Shown one piece after another: positions 11,766 through 23,600 of a stretch of DNA of 64,000 bases. The first letter of the stretch is position 1. Every line of letters starts with the position of its first letter. The translations under genes and the position numbers were made by a program. The notes under the pieces were generated by a model. That model saw only the letters and a program-made list of their open reading frames with translations, was not told the DNA's origin and ran no database searches. The stretch lies in contig OZ036013.1 in the NCBI GenBank assembly GCA_964035015.1, positions 4,320,001 through 4,384,000 on the forward strand, in the 5' to 3' direction. Source of the DNA: Corallium rubrum. Lineage: Eukaryota > Cnidaria > Anthozoa > Scleralcyonacea > Coralliidae.

Positions 11766-12983
11766 TAGTGAACCTGCACAATCCAACGAGGACGAACGAA
11801 TAACCTTATTAACTAAACGATTTAGTCGTACAGACTCGCTTTCCTATTGGTTGAGACAATGATATTCGTCAGTACTGAGGCGGATGATAATAACTTGTTC
11901 CAATCAATAGGTAATCGAGTTTGTACGAAACTAGGGGACTGACTGGTCATGCATGCAGTTGCCTCCGCAGTCAAGTATATTTAACACCACGCAAATCGAA
12001 ACTCGTTTGTTCAGACATAACCCGTAATATACACTTTGTAACAACGCTGTCATTTAACCTTTACACTTGTAAAGTGTGGGGAATATGTTTATTTATAATG
12101 CAGGACCAAGTTTTGAGCTCGATTGACGGCGCGATAACGTTCGATCATTGTGGTATTGTTCGACAGAAAACAACCGCGATGCTCGTAAACAATATAAACA
12201 AGGAGGACGACTGCAGTTAAAAGCAATAAGATACTTTTCAATTTAACACCAAAGTAACGCCCCCGTCTGCTAAAACGGTTGTACTATAGTTAGAATCTGT
12301 AGTACGATCCAAATGATCAACTACACGTTGTTGATAAGTTTGATTCAAGTCAAATATGTTGACGTTTTTTCAGTGCTCTTGTGGCAATACCTTGGGCCTA
12401 TATGTATATATATAACAATGACTTATTATAATTTTTCGTTAAACAGTTTTTACCACGCAAAAGTTCTCAATAAAAAGTCATGTGAAACAATGGATGATTT
12501 TGTATATTACTCTTGGGAGTGTTAGCTGATCAAAAATTTCAACCCTGTTGGTAAACGATTTTAAAATATGAGGACAATTATTAGACGCGAGCATAATCTC
12601 CGCGATAACTTAGCCTTGGCAAATTCTTCGTTAAAATACAGGGAAAGCGATTATAAGATTAGGGAATTTGGAAGAAAAATACTGATTATTGGTTTATTTC
12701 GACAAAATGGTGCTTTCATCGTGGGATATCATCATCAACGAAGTATGTAGAAACCACATTTTCCACAGCTTCGAGAGGACGTTTAATCGAAGGCGGTTCG
12801 AGAGTATATTCAGTCTTCTGGGACTGATTGGAGTTGACATACGGCTTTACGCGTTTTGGTCGTTCTTATACTGAATTTTGACGACTATATTACCAGAAAA
12901 TGCAACAGCCAATAAACATGTAAGATTTTGCTTGCTATATAATTAGCATAACTGCATTCTCGTTGGATTGTGCAGGTTCACTA
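11766..12983. mobile_element. 1.2 kb TIR element, non-autonomous
   Basis: Perfect 25 bp inverted ends: TAGTGAACCTGCACAATCCA plus ACGAG at 11766-11790, inverted at 12959-12983. No transposase is visible between them. Confidence 0.75.
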
Positions 12984-14092
12984 ATTGGCTATTACTTAGT
13001 ACCCAGTCGGATCCATAGTTTAAGACCCTCTAAATTGGAAAATATGAGACGATTCAATGACTGCCTCCGTTTACCCTCCATTTTCCCAGCATCCTAATCT
13101 CTGGTCTGTAAAATAACTTAATCAAATGTCCCCATAAGCATGATTATAAATCCACTGCACTTTACATATTGCATTTTCGTTTAAGTGATTGAGCATTACA
13201 TCTACTTCATTAACAAAAGAAATATATATGTTGGTAACACATTTCTGTCTATTCCATTATCTTAAACTATAGACCTAGTAATAACAACAGTTAGGTCTGT
13301 CGTAAAAATTATTTTTTCTATATATAGAAACTGAATTACTAAGGTTTTGTTTCTTGTTACCATAATTAGACTTTGAAGGGTTATTATTAATCTTTACATT
13401 TTACACGCCTTCTGCTTCGTCCGCCTTGAGTACTGGATACAACGACCGGCGGAGTCCGACGTTGAGGGCGTTTTTCATTTTGTCTTCTTGCATTTCCCTT
13501 TCTTTCCTAATAATTAAAATGAAAAAAAAACCAAAAAAAAATATGCTGAAAATTTTATTAAAGACCATTTTCTTGCATGGATGTCAGGGAACCTGACAGC
13601 AATATATCCGATAGCATGAGGACGAGCCGACCACATATAATGTCAGTGGATCACACCGTAAATTTACCATGCAGATCTTTTGCGCATGCCAATTTATGGT
13701 CATTTAAAAGCACGACCACATTAAAAGTGATTATTATATGCACAAGTTACTTCCGTTGAAATCGTGTGTTCTCATTGGCCGAGACGTGTCACGTGCCGGT
13801 CGATTATTTTCTGTAATCGACCGGTCGATTACGGATATTGTCAGCCATGTTGTTTGCAACTAAACAACGAAAGAAAACCGCAAGAATTTTGTGAATTCAA
13901 CAACCTGAGGACTAAATTATGCATGATTGGGACGAGAGCAATCTGGAAGCGAGTTTAGGAGTCCGAAAGCGATGACAACAAAAGCAACAACATTTAAAAC
14001 GATGAGTTTATGTCACACGCTCGAGGTCACACTAAACTGACTAAAGTACGTATCATGACAAGGTATAAATGTAAGGTTTGTTTCAAAATGCC

Positions 14093-14263
14093 ATATAATA
14101 AACTTTTTATTAACTTCGCTTGCTCGGTCTTTACAGAGAAATATCAGACCTCGGTCTTTGTGTACAAACCTCGCCCTACGGGCTCGGTCTGTACCAAAAA
14201 GACCTCGGTCCGATATTTCTCTGTAAAGACCTCGCGTTCGGTTAATAATAAGTTAATAAACTA
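14093..14263. mobile_element. Palindromic element, family copy A
   Basis: Arms with TTATTAAC, TTGCTCGGTCT, TTACAGAGAAATATC and their inverted copies fold into one hairpin of about 170 bp. The reading frame across it (14010-14399) is a by-product. A diverged copy with the same end motifs lies at 63.81-63.99 kb. Confidence 0.75.
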
Positions 14264-14578
14264 TACATTTACTATACGAAGAACAAGGGGAGGTAAGCCA
14301 GTACTTCTGGCTCCTTTGTCGTTTTTCTTTTCAACTTTTCGTGTACAAACAGAACACGATAACAGGCGTAATAGTCACGTTTGTTACGTGGCAACTTAGC
14401 TTCGCATTACATCACATGCTTTTCAACTATCCAAATTCAGTACTGAACTAGTGTAAAAGTAAAAGGTAATGGACGAATTACCAAGATGGCGCGGCCGCGC
14501 TAACAGTACGGTCAAGAATATAGGTCAGAAAAAGGTCACCAGAGAACGAAGGCCCTTTTTTCCACCATCTTCGTTTCG

Positions 14579-14596
14579 TCAGTGTTTGGACAGAAC
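14579..14596 (-). CDS. Candidate terminal exon of RNF213-like gene 1
   Basis: After a 69 bp intron, CAAGCAG|GTTCTG opens in phase 0 and reads VLSKH then stop. RNF213 proteins end a few residues after this point, so a tiny last exon is expected, but the evidence here is one weak acceptor. Confidence 0.25.
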   Translation of the reverse strand, partial: VLSKH

Positions 14597-14665
14597 CTGC
14601 TTGTATATAGACCAGTTATATTTAGAGACCTTGACTCAAAGTATAATAAAAAAATTAGTTGTTAC

Positions 14666-17600
14666 CTTCTCAATGTCCTGCAGGTAGGTTATTATTGAGT
14701 GGACATGTTCCAATGTCATTTCGTTTGGGATGATTTGGAGGTCAGGCGGCGTAGCTGGTGACCACAACGAAGGTTCTTTTAGAGAGGAACGTAAGGCGGG
14801 GTTTCCTGTGGGTAGAAACTTTTCGGCCGATAGATATCGGAACACAAAGCGACGTAGTGCATGCAGGAGAGCGTGCAGCTCTAGCGGGCTATCTTTATCT
14901 ACGAGATCATCCAATTCACTCTTCATCTCACTGGATAACTCTTGTCTAAATTGATCAAGAAGTCCGTCGATTGCAGCATCAGCAAGTATATCTTCTAGTG
15001 CCTCGTAGAGGGCAGCGATGTGTTTCAGTTTGATGGAACTACTTGGTTGTGGTAACAGTGAAACGGGAAAAGGACTGGGGAGCATCGACAGCCATTCCTC
15101 GGCAAACGTCTCCAACGTTATTTCTTCGTCGAAGTTCTTCAGTTTCAGTTTCAGGACAAAGATCAAAACTTCAATATGTTGTAGAAGGTCTTGAGCTTCT
15201 TTGATTCTGCGCTCCTTCAGACTGGACAAACCTAGACGAACGTCATCTGGTAAGATTGGACTTTGAGTTAACAACTCCCGAACTTCAGTAAGCAGTGGGC
15301 CACAGGAATGGAAAAGTTCCATGGAGAATATAAACTTGTTCAACGATCCTGTCAGGTAACATTTTCCAAAGGCCAGGCGACTTGCCAGTTTTAACTCCAT
15401 TCCTTCGAAATCATAACTGACTTCTTCACCGTTGCCGTACTCTGGGTTATTCTGTGCATACATAGCGAACAATTCATCTGACCACTCGAAGTTGATGATT
15501 TCTTTTTCCTTTGCTTCTTGAAGGGTAACCGATGGGATTCCACTACAGTTGTTATCTTTCGCGAGAAAACTTAGCGCGGGATGTTGGTGTAAGGTTGACA
15601 ACAGTAGCATCTCATCCAAAATCGAATTCTGAAGTGAAACGAGGATTCTAATAGCGGTGAGAAGATAGACCCCAGAGTCGCTCTCCGTGAGACAGTAGGC
15701 TATGTTATCCGTCTCACATAGGCGTGTCATTTTGTTTCCTGTTGTTAGTTGTTGGTTGACCAAATGGCGCATTTCGTCCCAAGCCTTCTTAAAGTCATCA
15801 AAAAGCTTCTTGTAACTTTTTCTTTCCTCTTTACTTCTGTCCTGCCCCAGAAGATGTCCACTGATGAAATCATCGATAGTGAATTTTGATTGTGCATCTA
15901 TTCTGCTAATACGGTGAGTTAGCTCTGATGAAACTACGCGAGACCATTTCAGTAGGTGATAGAGGTTTACTAGATTCGGTAATTCGTGGAACCTGGCGAA
16001 AAACAGTGACAAGAAACTGTGCTTCCTCTGGAAATGCTTAGAAGAGTTCACAAAGATTGCACGGAACTCCTCAAACGTTGGTTGTCTTGTGACTCGGAAT
16101 AACCTCTTCAGATGTAGGTTTTGCTTCTTAGGTTGGATAGGATACTCGTCAAGTTCCTGGATCTGATATTTCAGAATATAACTTTCTCGGTTTTCTTCTG
16201 TCTGCTGCATTCTCATCACTTCTTTAAGCACTTTAGTAGATCCAAGGGCTTTCGGTAGGACGTCCTTGGTAAGGTTTGAAAACTCTTCTTCCCATTCCAA
16301 GAGTTGCTTCCGTGTTGAGCAGGTGTTCTTGTCAAGCGTGTTGCCTCTGATAAGCTCTGTGCACTTTTCAACGACAAGGTTCATTACTTTGATTGCGACG
16401 TCTTTTTTACAGCTAAGGATAGTCATGAGACACGACAAGTCGTTGGCGACCTGATCAAAACAAAATTTGGCTGTGTCTTGACATTTAGTGTTGGTTGTAG
16501 AAGTTACATGTAGCTCATTCTCGAGGTAATTCAGTAGTGATGACAGATCTTCCTTGGAAGAAACTTTCACGGCAACTCCGGCATAAAAACTGGCGTAAAC
16601 GATCAAATGCAAGGCGCGATACATAGATGGATTCATGCCATTCATGGCGACATCCCACTGACACTCTGGTTCCTTGACTGGAAGTGGAGACGAGCTTTTT
16701 GAAGAACTGGGAGGTGTCTTCTCAGTTTTCGGATCTACACGTGAGTTACAGTGAGGGCATTCGTTGTCTTCATATTCATTCTTGAACATAATTCTCAGGC
16801 CACAAGTACATGTGAAGGAGGAAGGGCCATTGATAGATTCACGTTTGTCAAACAAGCGGTACATTCTTTCTTTATCATGAGCGAGAAGATAGCCGGTCTG
16901 CTTGGATTTACGAGGGTTCGAAAAGTACTGGTACACGGGAGAGATTTCGCCTTGTACACCACTGGCGACGACACAGGTAATATGAAGAATTAACAATGCT
17001 GTTTCTACTTCGTCGACAGTCGATTCTGGTGAGAGTTGCAGTTGTGGGCAGTGGAAGTCCTTACGGCCCATTATCCTCAGAAGGAGTTCTTTCAACGGCA
17101 AAGGAAACGGTTTAACCTTCTGGAGAAACCAATTAACCATTTGTTCTTCTTTGTCAGTTAGCTTTCGTACTGCTCTCTTCAAATAAATCATGTTGACAAG
17201 AATTCCAAGAAGAGCAAGACAATGATTCGACGAATTTTGACACTGACCCAGAAAGGCAAGCATGGCAGTCTCGTCTTCAGAGGTCAGCTTCCAGTAGGCA
17301 GCTTTCACTTTTCGATATTCTGGGAGCTTACAGACAGACACAAATTCGGCTTTGTCAACGCTCTTGTCGTCGTCGTCGTCGTCCCATATACCTTTGATGG
17401 CGTGAAGTATCTCACTTTCGCGGCACAACTTGCGTAAGTCGAACAAACTCATGTTCTGATGGAGCTGCTTTAGGAAAAAGAATTGTAGCGATAATCTTCT
17501 TTCTTCACCAGCAGTTAAAAGAGAATTAACTTCAGTCAAAACGTGAGAATATTGACTATCAGCTTTCAAGATATTGGCTTTTTCTACGATGAATCTTGAA

Positions 17601-20600
17601 AACATCGTAAGAAACGCTCGAAGAAACGCAACAGCTGACAGTAACACTAGGCCACAGCTATCCTGTTCACTTTCTGAAAGTACTGCGACAGCGGTATTTA
17701 CACACCTGAGAAGTTCGCAATCAGAGCCATTGATGTCTTCGATACTGTAACGGTCATCAAAACTTAGTGACTGGATTAAATCACAAATCATAACGGCTGC
17801 ATATGAGTCGTGATGAATTGATCCGTCTGAAGACAAATCTTTGAATACTTCGTCAATGTTCTGGAGACAAGGGCATTGCTCGATCACGCTTGGGTTTGTA
17901 ATCAGTTTAACAAAAACGCCAGGTTTCTCCATTTCTTCCACCATAAGTAGACGTAAGATTACAGGACCCATCATCAATACCAGATCTGCTCTGTCCAAAG
18001 AGAGAACGTCTTCGACTATTTGGCGAGCTCCACGTGTGTCAACGTTGGTATCTATACACCGAACATAGAATAGAGCTGAGAATTTCTGCAATGCTTCATG
18101 TTTAACTGCATCATCTTTCACTTGGTCTTCCAAAGGCCTGATTAACTGTTCCGTTATTTCTTGAAATGAGTTCTCTGCGTCAAGATACCAAGGATTTAAA
18201 TTGTTTCCGATTTCGTTTATAATGTAGAGTGGATACAAAGGCAACTTTTGGGAATCCGACGAAGCTAAGACGATCTTTGCAAAGTCGACACACAAGCGTA
18301 AGAAATGAAAAGCAGGAGTTTGGTCGCTGATTTTAAGAGCAAGTGAAAGTAACAGGCAAGCATTTCTAATCCAGGATTCAAGGCCACCATTACACTTTTC
18401 AACGGTTTCTGGAGAGGGAAGCATTTCTTCACAATACACCTTCACTAGAATGTCCTCAAAACTTTCTTGTTCCACGCCAAGTTTCTCATCTTCACAGCTT
18501 TTATTAGTTTCTTCTTCCTCGTCAGTTTCACTCCACTCGGCAGCCATTTCTTGATCCTCTCGTTCAATGTCATCGAATATGGTGTCGTTGGTTTGGTCGG
18601 CGTAATCCTGCTGTTCGGTCTTTTGGGAATCTGTGGCATCATCCCCTGAATCATATTCACCTTTACTTTGTGCGCGGTCATCCTCTGCAGGCAGTTTCGG
18701 TTCTTGCAATGCGTTATTAATCTCGTTTTCTGGATTTTCACTGTATAATTCTATGGGTTTATCGTCTCTGAGTTTCGGTTCCCGGAATTCCTTACTTTCA
18801 TCTTCTGAATCATATCCACCTTTACTTTGTGAGTGGTCATCCTCTGCAGGCAATTTCTGTTCTTGCAATGCGTTACTCTCGTTTTCTGGACCCTCGTCTT
18901 CATTTCCACTGTGTAATTCTGTGGGTTCATCATCTCTGGGTTTTGGTTCAAGGAATTCCTTACTTTCATCTTCTGAATCACCATCTGTAATTTTAACGTG
19001 CCTTTCTTCGTCGTCACTGTTGGTGTACGTAAGCTCGTTTTGACTTGACAGGAAGTCCTTGGTCACGATCGTCAGAACGTCTGGATTTACAAATGACCGG
19101 CAACAGTCTACCATTCGTAATTGATCAACAATCTGTTCCTTGTGGATCCACACAAAGGTATGTAGTTGTACAAAGAAATGCAAAGTGTCCTTCACTTGTA
19201 AACTTCGCTTAATTTTTGACACAAAGGCCGCTTTTACAGTGGATAGACGCTGATGACGACTTAACTTGGCACTGAAGTCTGCGGTTGTCAAATCAAACAA
19301 ATCAGCCATGTAAAACTCGCGACATGAAGCTGGAAACTCTTTGATCTCGGGAACTAGGTTTGTAACAATCTCGGAGTAGCGCATCAGCTGTTGTTGCTGG
19401 GCATTTTCGGTCTGAGCCTCGTCAAGATTGTCCTCATTCTCCAGGACTTGTGCGTAATCCTCCAAGAACAGATCTTTCGTAGCATCAATTATTTTAATAA
19501 CAACCTGACTGAAAGGCAAGTGCAAATCAAGGCTTATGCTATCCAGGACATACGACTCTGCTCCCAGCGGTTCAGGGATTTCTGACATGTCAAATATACC
19601 CTTTTTTAATATTAATCCGCACCACATGTCTTCGAAGTCGGACACTAAAGCATTTTCTTCCGACCGATCGAAAACGTGAGGGGGCCAAGCGTTTTCCTTT
19701 TCCAGAAAATAGATAATTTTGGCTAATGGCTCGCGAACTAACCGAGAGACGAATTGCTCCATTGCACAATACAGGGTGGAGGAATTTATCAATGCTTGCT
19801 TGTCGCAAGCAACCTTGACTTGCCAACCCTCGTTGAAAACCGCATCTTCATCCCTTTTGTCGCCATGCATCTTCACCCACTGTAAGACAAGATGCTCAAT
19901 GGCTTTGCAAACTTTTTCCGATCTGAAAAGATTCTGGGCGATACGTAAAATACTGTCGAGTGGTCGCTGCTGTCGCGTGTACTCAATACGTGTGAAACAC
20001 CACGGTAGGTCGTTCTGAGCAATTCTGCGAAGCGGCCAGATAGACGAGGTGAGCAGCGTGTGGATACTTTCAGTGCGAATAGCGTCCAGTGAAACAGGCG
20101 AGGCTTCGAGAACATCAAGGAATACTTGTTTCCACCCACATAGGAAACTAAACTGCCAGGGTACGCTGTTAGATAACGTTCCTCGTTGTATATGCACAAC
20201 AATGCAAACGTGCTTTCTTCGTTTTACCTCTACATCTTGACAATCTTGTCTGTAGGAACTTCTCTTCTCTTCGATTATTGAACGAGCAAGGAGCATGTGT
20301 GCATTATCCAGCTCAGGTTTACACTGCAGTACCAGCAGATCTTGGTCCGGCGTTGTCCAAAAATGGTTAATTCTTTCTGCCAACTGCTTTTCAGACTTGT
20401 ACGCACTCAGTCGTTCTGTCTGACATTTAATAGCGGTGTCGCTCATGCATTTTTGGATGTCCGTGTGGATGTTGGAAAAAGTCATGACAATCGTCTTGGA
20501 ACCTATTTCGTCATTGGTCTTGGAACATTCCTGATCACCCGTTACGGTTTCCATAAAGGATGCTAAACCTTCGTGAATTGGCTTCTTGAAGTATTCATTA

Positions 20601-23600
20601 CTTAGCTTCTTTACCTCTTGCGAATCTTCTTTGAAACCGTCAGACTTCTGAGCTCGCAAAACTCCGTCAGGTGATGCGACCCACATTAGGTCATCTTTGC
20701 ATTTGCTGATGATTTCGTCATCGGCCGATTCTTCTGTGTCATGACTATGCGAAAGCACCAATGACGGTAGCGTGTCTTCGTGAAAACCGATAAACATATC
20801 AGATTCTTTAAAATGGGATTCAAGTCCCTGGATGGTTGATAGTTGTTGTACCCAGTGATGGAGCTCTGCGATAACTTCTTGTTGTTTTCTATCTAGCACA
20901 TCGGAGAAACGTAACAGCTGTTTCTCAAATCTGTTGAGGAAAGGTGGATCAGTAAAATCTACTTTGTGGTAGTCTGTGAGAACAATGCAGCGAAAACCAT
21001 CGTTTACGTGGCACATTGGATTGCTGTAAGCCCCAAGAGCTATACGACAGTTCTTTCTCTTACCAACAAGCGAATAGTTCTGGTTTAGCATGTCGTACAG
21101 GCTTCCATATATACTTTCTAGGTCTCGGAGTATCAGGACACAGTCGCGCTCCATGCAGAGGATAATGCGGCTCAGGATCCGGTAGTTGTACTCTTCGGAT
21201 AGGTCTTCTTCGAAACGGCTACCAAAAATAGTAATGATTTCCTTCTCTAGCTTGCTCAGATTTTGCTTTAAAATGCCAATGGCCGAATCTCCACTTGTTA
21301 TGAGCATCAAATGCCGAGCCCACGCGTCCGTGAGATTCCCTTGAATAAGTTCTGTGACTGGAATGATGTCTTCTCTACTTGAAAGCGTGTACTCTTCTAA
21401 TTTGTCGAGAAACATCTTCTGGATTTTGTCTAATTCACCTGCAGGAATGCCTCCGAAGTTACGCTGCAACGCCATATTGACTTGTAGAACGTGGCTACTT
21501 CTACTTAGACTTTTGATAAGCGAGTAGTAGTCACGAAGACCATGGAAGTTGGCATGTTTTTGCTTGGGTTGGTATTCAAAGTAGGCATCCGCTAAGCATT
21601 GTAATTCTTGAGAACTAAGATGTTGGTTGTATTGTCCCGTTCCTTCCGAGTCAGCATAATGCAGGGCGCATCCGGTCTCGTACAAATCTTCTGTGCTGGG
21701 TTCTGGTCTTGACAGGTGGATTGCTCTGTTCATCTTAGCGGCATCTAATGACCAGTTGGATATGCCAACAACAGCGACATCTGGCATCTGCCCATCTCCT
21801 GGCTCGAGTAAGCTATGTAGCACTTTCAGTGGGTTGTACTTAGAGTTTTCAGCGAGTCCAACTTCGTCCAAAAGAACAACAGGCAAGACGTTGCCATCTT
21901 TGTTGTGGTACTTTCGAGCTTTCTCAAATACCTTGATGATCCCGTCCGATGTTGATGATTCGGAACCTTGATATGAGACGACGTAAAGCTGTGGCAGTTT
22001 CTGGAAAAGAAGATCGTTGGAATCTCGACCTCGCAAATTGCTTCGGATTAACTGAATAGATAATGATTTGCTGCAACCAGGCTTACCGACCACGAACACA
22101 GGAATTCGGTTTAAAATGCACACTAGCATAACAAATACATTCTCACGTAGGGCGGCATTCTTCGCAGTTCCTGGTGGAAGCTCCATCCGGTTAAGGTAGT
22201 CTTCTTCCTCCATACGAACAATGGCTGAAAAAGCATTCACGTCATCTTTACTACTTGTCATCATTGTTCCGTTACCAGAAAATAATGTTGTCATGCGCTT
22301 TTGATAACTATTTCGTAATTCGGCAAATGGTAATCTTGATAAATAGCAATGGGCCAAGGCAAGGACAATGCTTTTAACTTCAGGCTTCTTGTCGTACCTC
22401 TCCCATATTAAACGATATTGCTCGAGATGCTCTGAGTCTGGGTAATCATTCCCTGTCGTCACGTTTCCACGTTTCTCGACCATATCCATAAACCACTGAA
22501 TTAGGAGAATGCATCGGTATACATCACGCAGGCTAACACAGAAAGGATTTTTCTCGGTTTCCCGAATGAACTTCTGGGACTCGGCAAGTAAGTCAACCAA
22601 CATGCCCTGGTATTTCTTCGGCAGCGTTCTAACCATCCTCTGAATGTAGGTTTTCTCGTCGTTGGGCGACAGGGAACCGTAGTCCCAGACGTAGTCGATC
22701 ATTGCTTCAGGTAATTGATGTACCCGGTAAACAAGACCTGAATATTCATCTGTAACATTCTTTCCTTCGAGGCCAGCAGTTTTGATGTGCTCTTTAGGAC
22801 GTAGCTTGTACGGGTTGCAAGCAGCAAGGAAAACAAGATTCTTGGACAATGGTCGACCGAGCAAGGTGTGGTGACACATTACATCACTGATCAGTCCCAG
22901 ATGGTCACATGTGTTGATTTCATCCAGAAACACCCATATCGGTTCGCCAGATTCTCGTGCCTGACGTTCCTCTTCCCCAATAAATTCAATGATTTCCTCT
23001 TCTGTGATCCCAGCGTGAAAATTGAATGTGCAAAATTCTATTTGACAGGTATTAGCCAAATACCTTACGAGACTTGTTTTCCCGCATCCTGTTTCACCCA
23101 TTATAATTACCGGGGCGTTTGCTCGCACTCGTAGAATTACCAAGATCATTTTGAGGATGTTGTCTGGCGTCAAGGCGTAGCTAGGGTACAAATGTCCACC
23201 ACTTTGTTTCACGGGTTTGGTGCAAGCTATCTTCTCTAACTTCTCCTGTAATTGATCTTGGCTCATAAGTTTAAAATCTTCGAGCTCTTTCTTCTTTCCT
23301 TTTACTACTTGGCTTTTCAGGAGCTTCTCGACGTTGGGCGGAACTAGCGTCTTGTCCCGATAAACAGCCGCAATTGCTTGGGAGTTGGCGGCATGGAACA
23401 CCACGAGTAAATGGTTGCTGTCTTCCCATTGTATCATTCCTTCGACTCTTTCAACCATGTGTTGGGCAGACATACCACTGGATAACACTGCTTTATCCAA
23501 GGCTTCGGCGGCCTCTTTTTCTGATAGAGCACTTATTTCACTTGAACAACAGGAGGTAATGGAGCGGGATGCAAATTCTTTTGACACTTCGAGAAGGGCT

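Larger units (their letters stand above)
9910..14578. other. Region without a confident gene, upstream of bicc1
   Basis: Lies between the bicc1 start and the tail of RNF213-like gene 1. It should hold the bicc1 promoter and any untranslated exon (a CG-richer patch sits near 10.47-10.56 kb), but I could not place them. Contains the TIR element at 11.77-12.98 kb and the palindrome at 14.09-14.26 kb. Short frames here show no recognisable domain. Confidence 0.5.

Noticed and set aside
14010..14399. 129-codon frame
   Set aside because: Spans the palindromic element; composition follows the hairpin.
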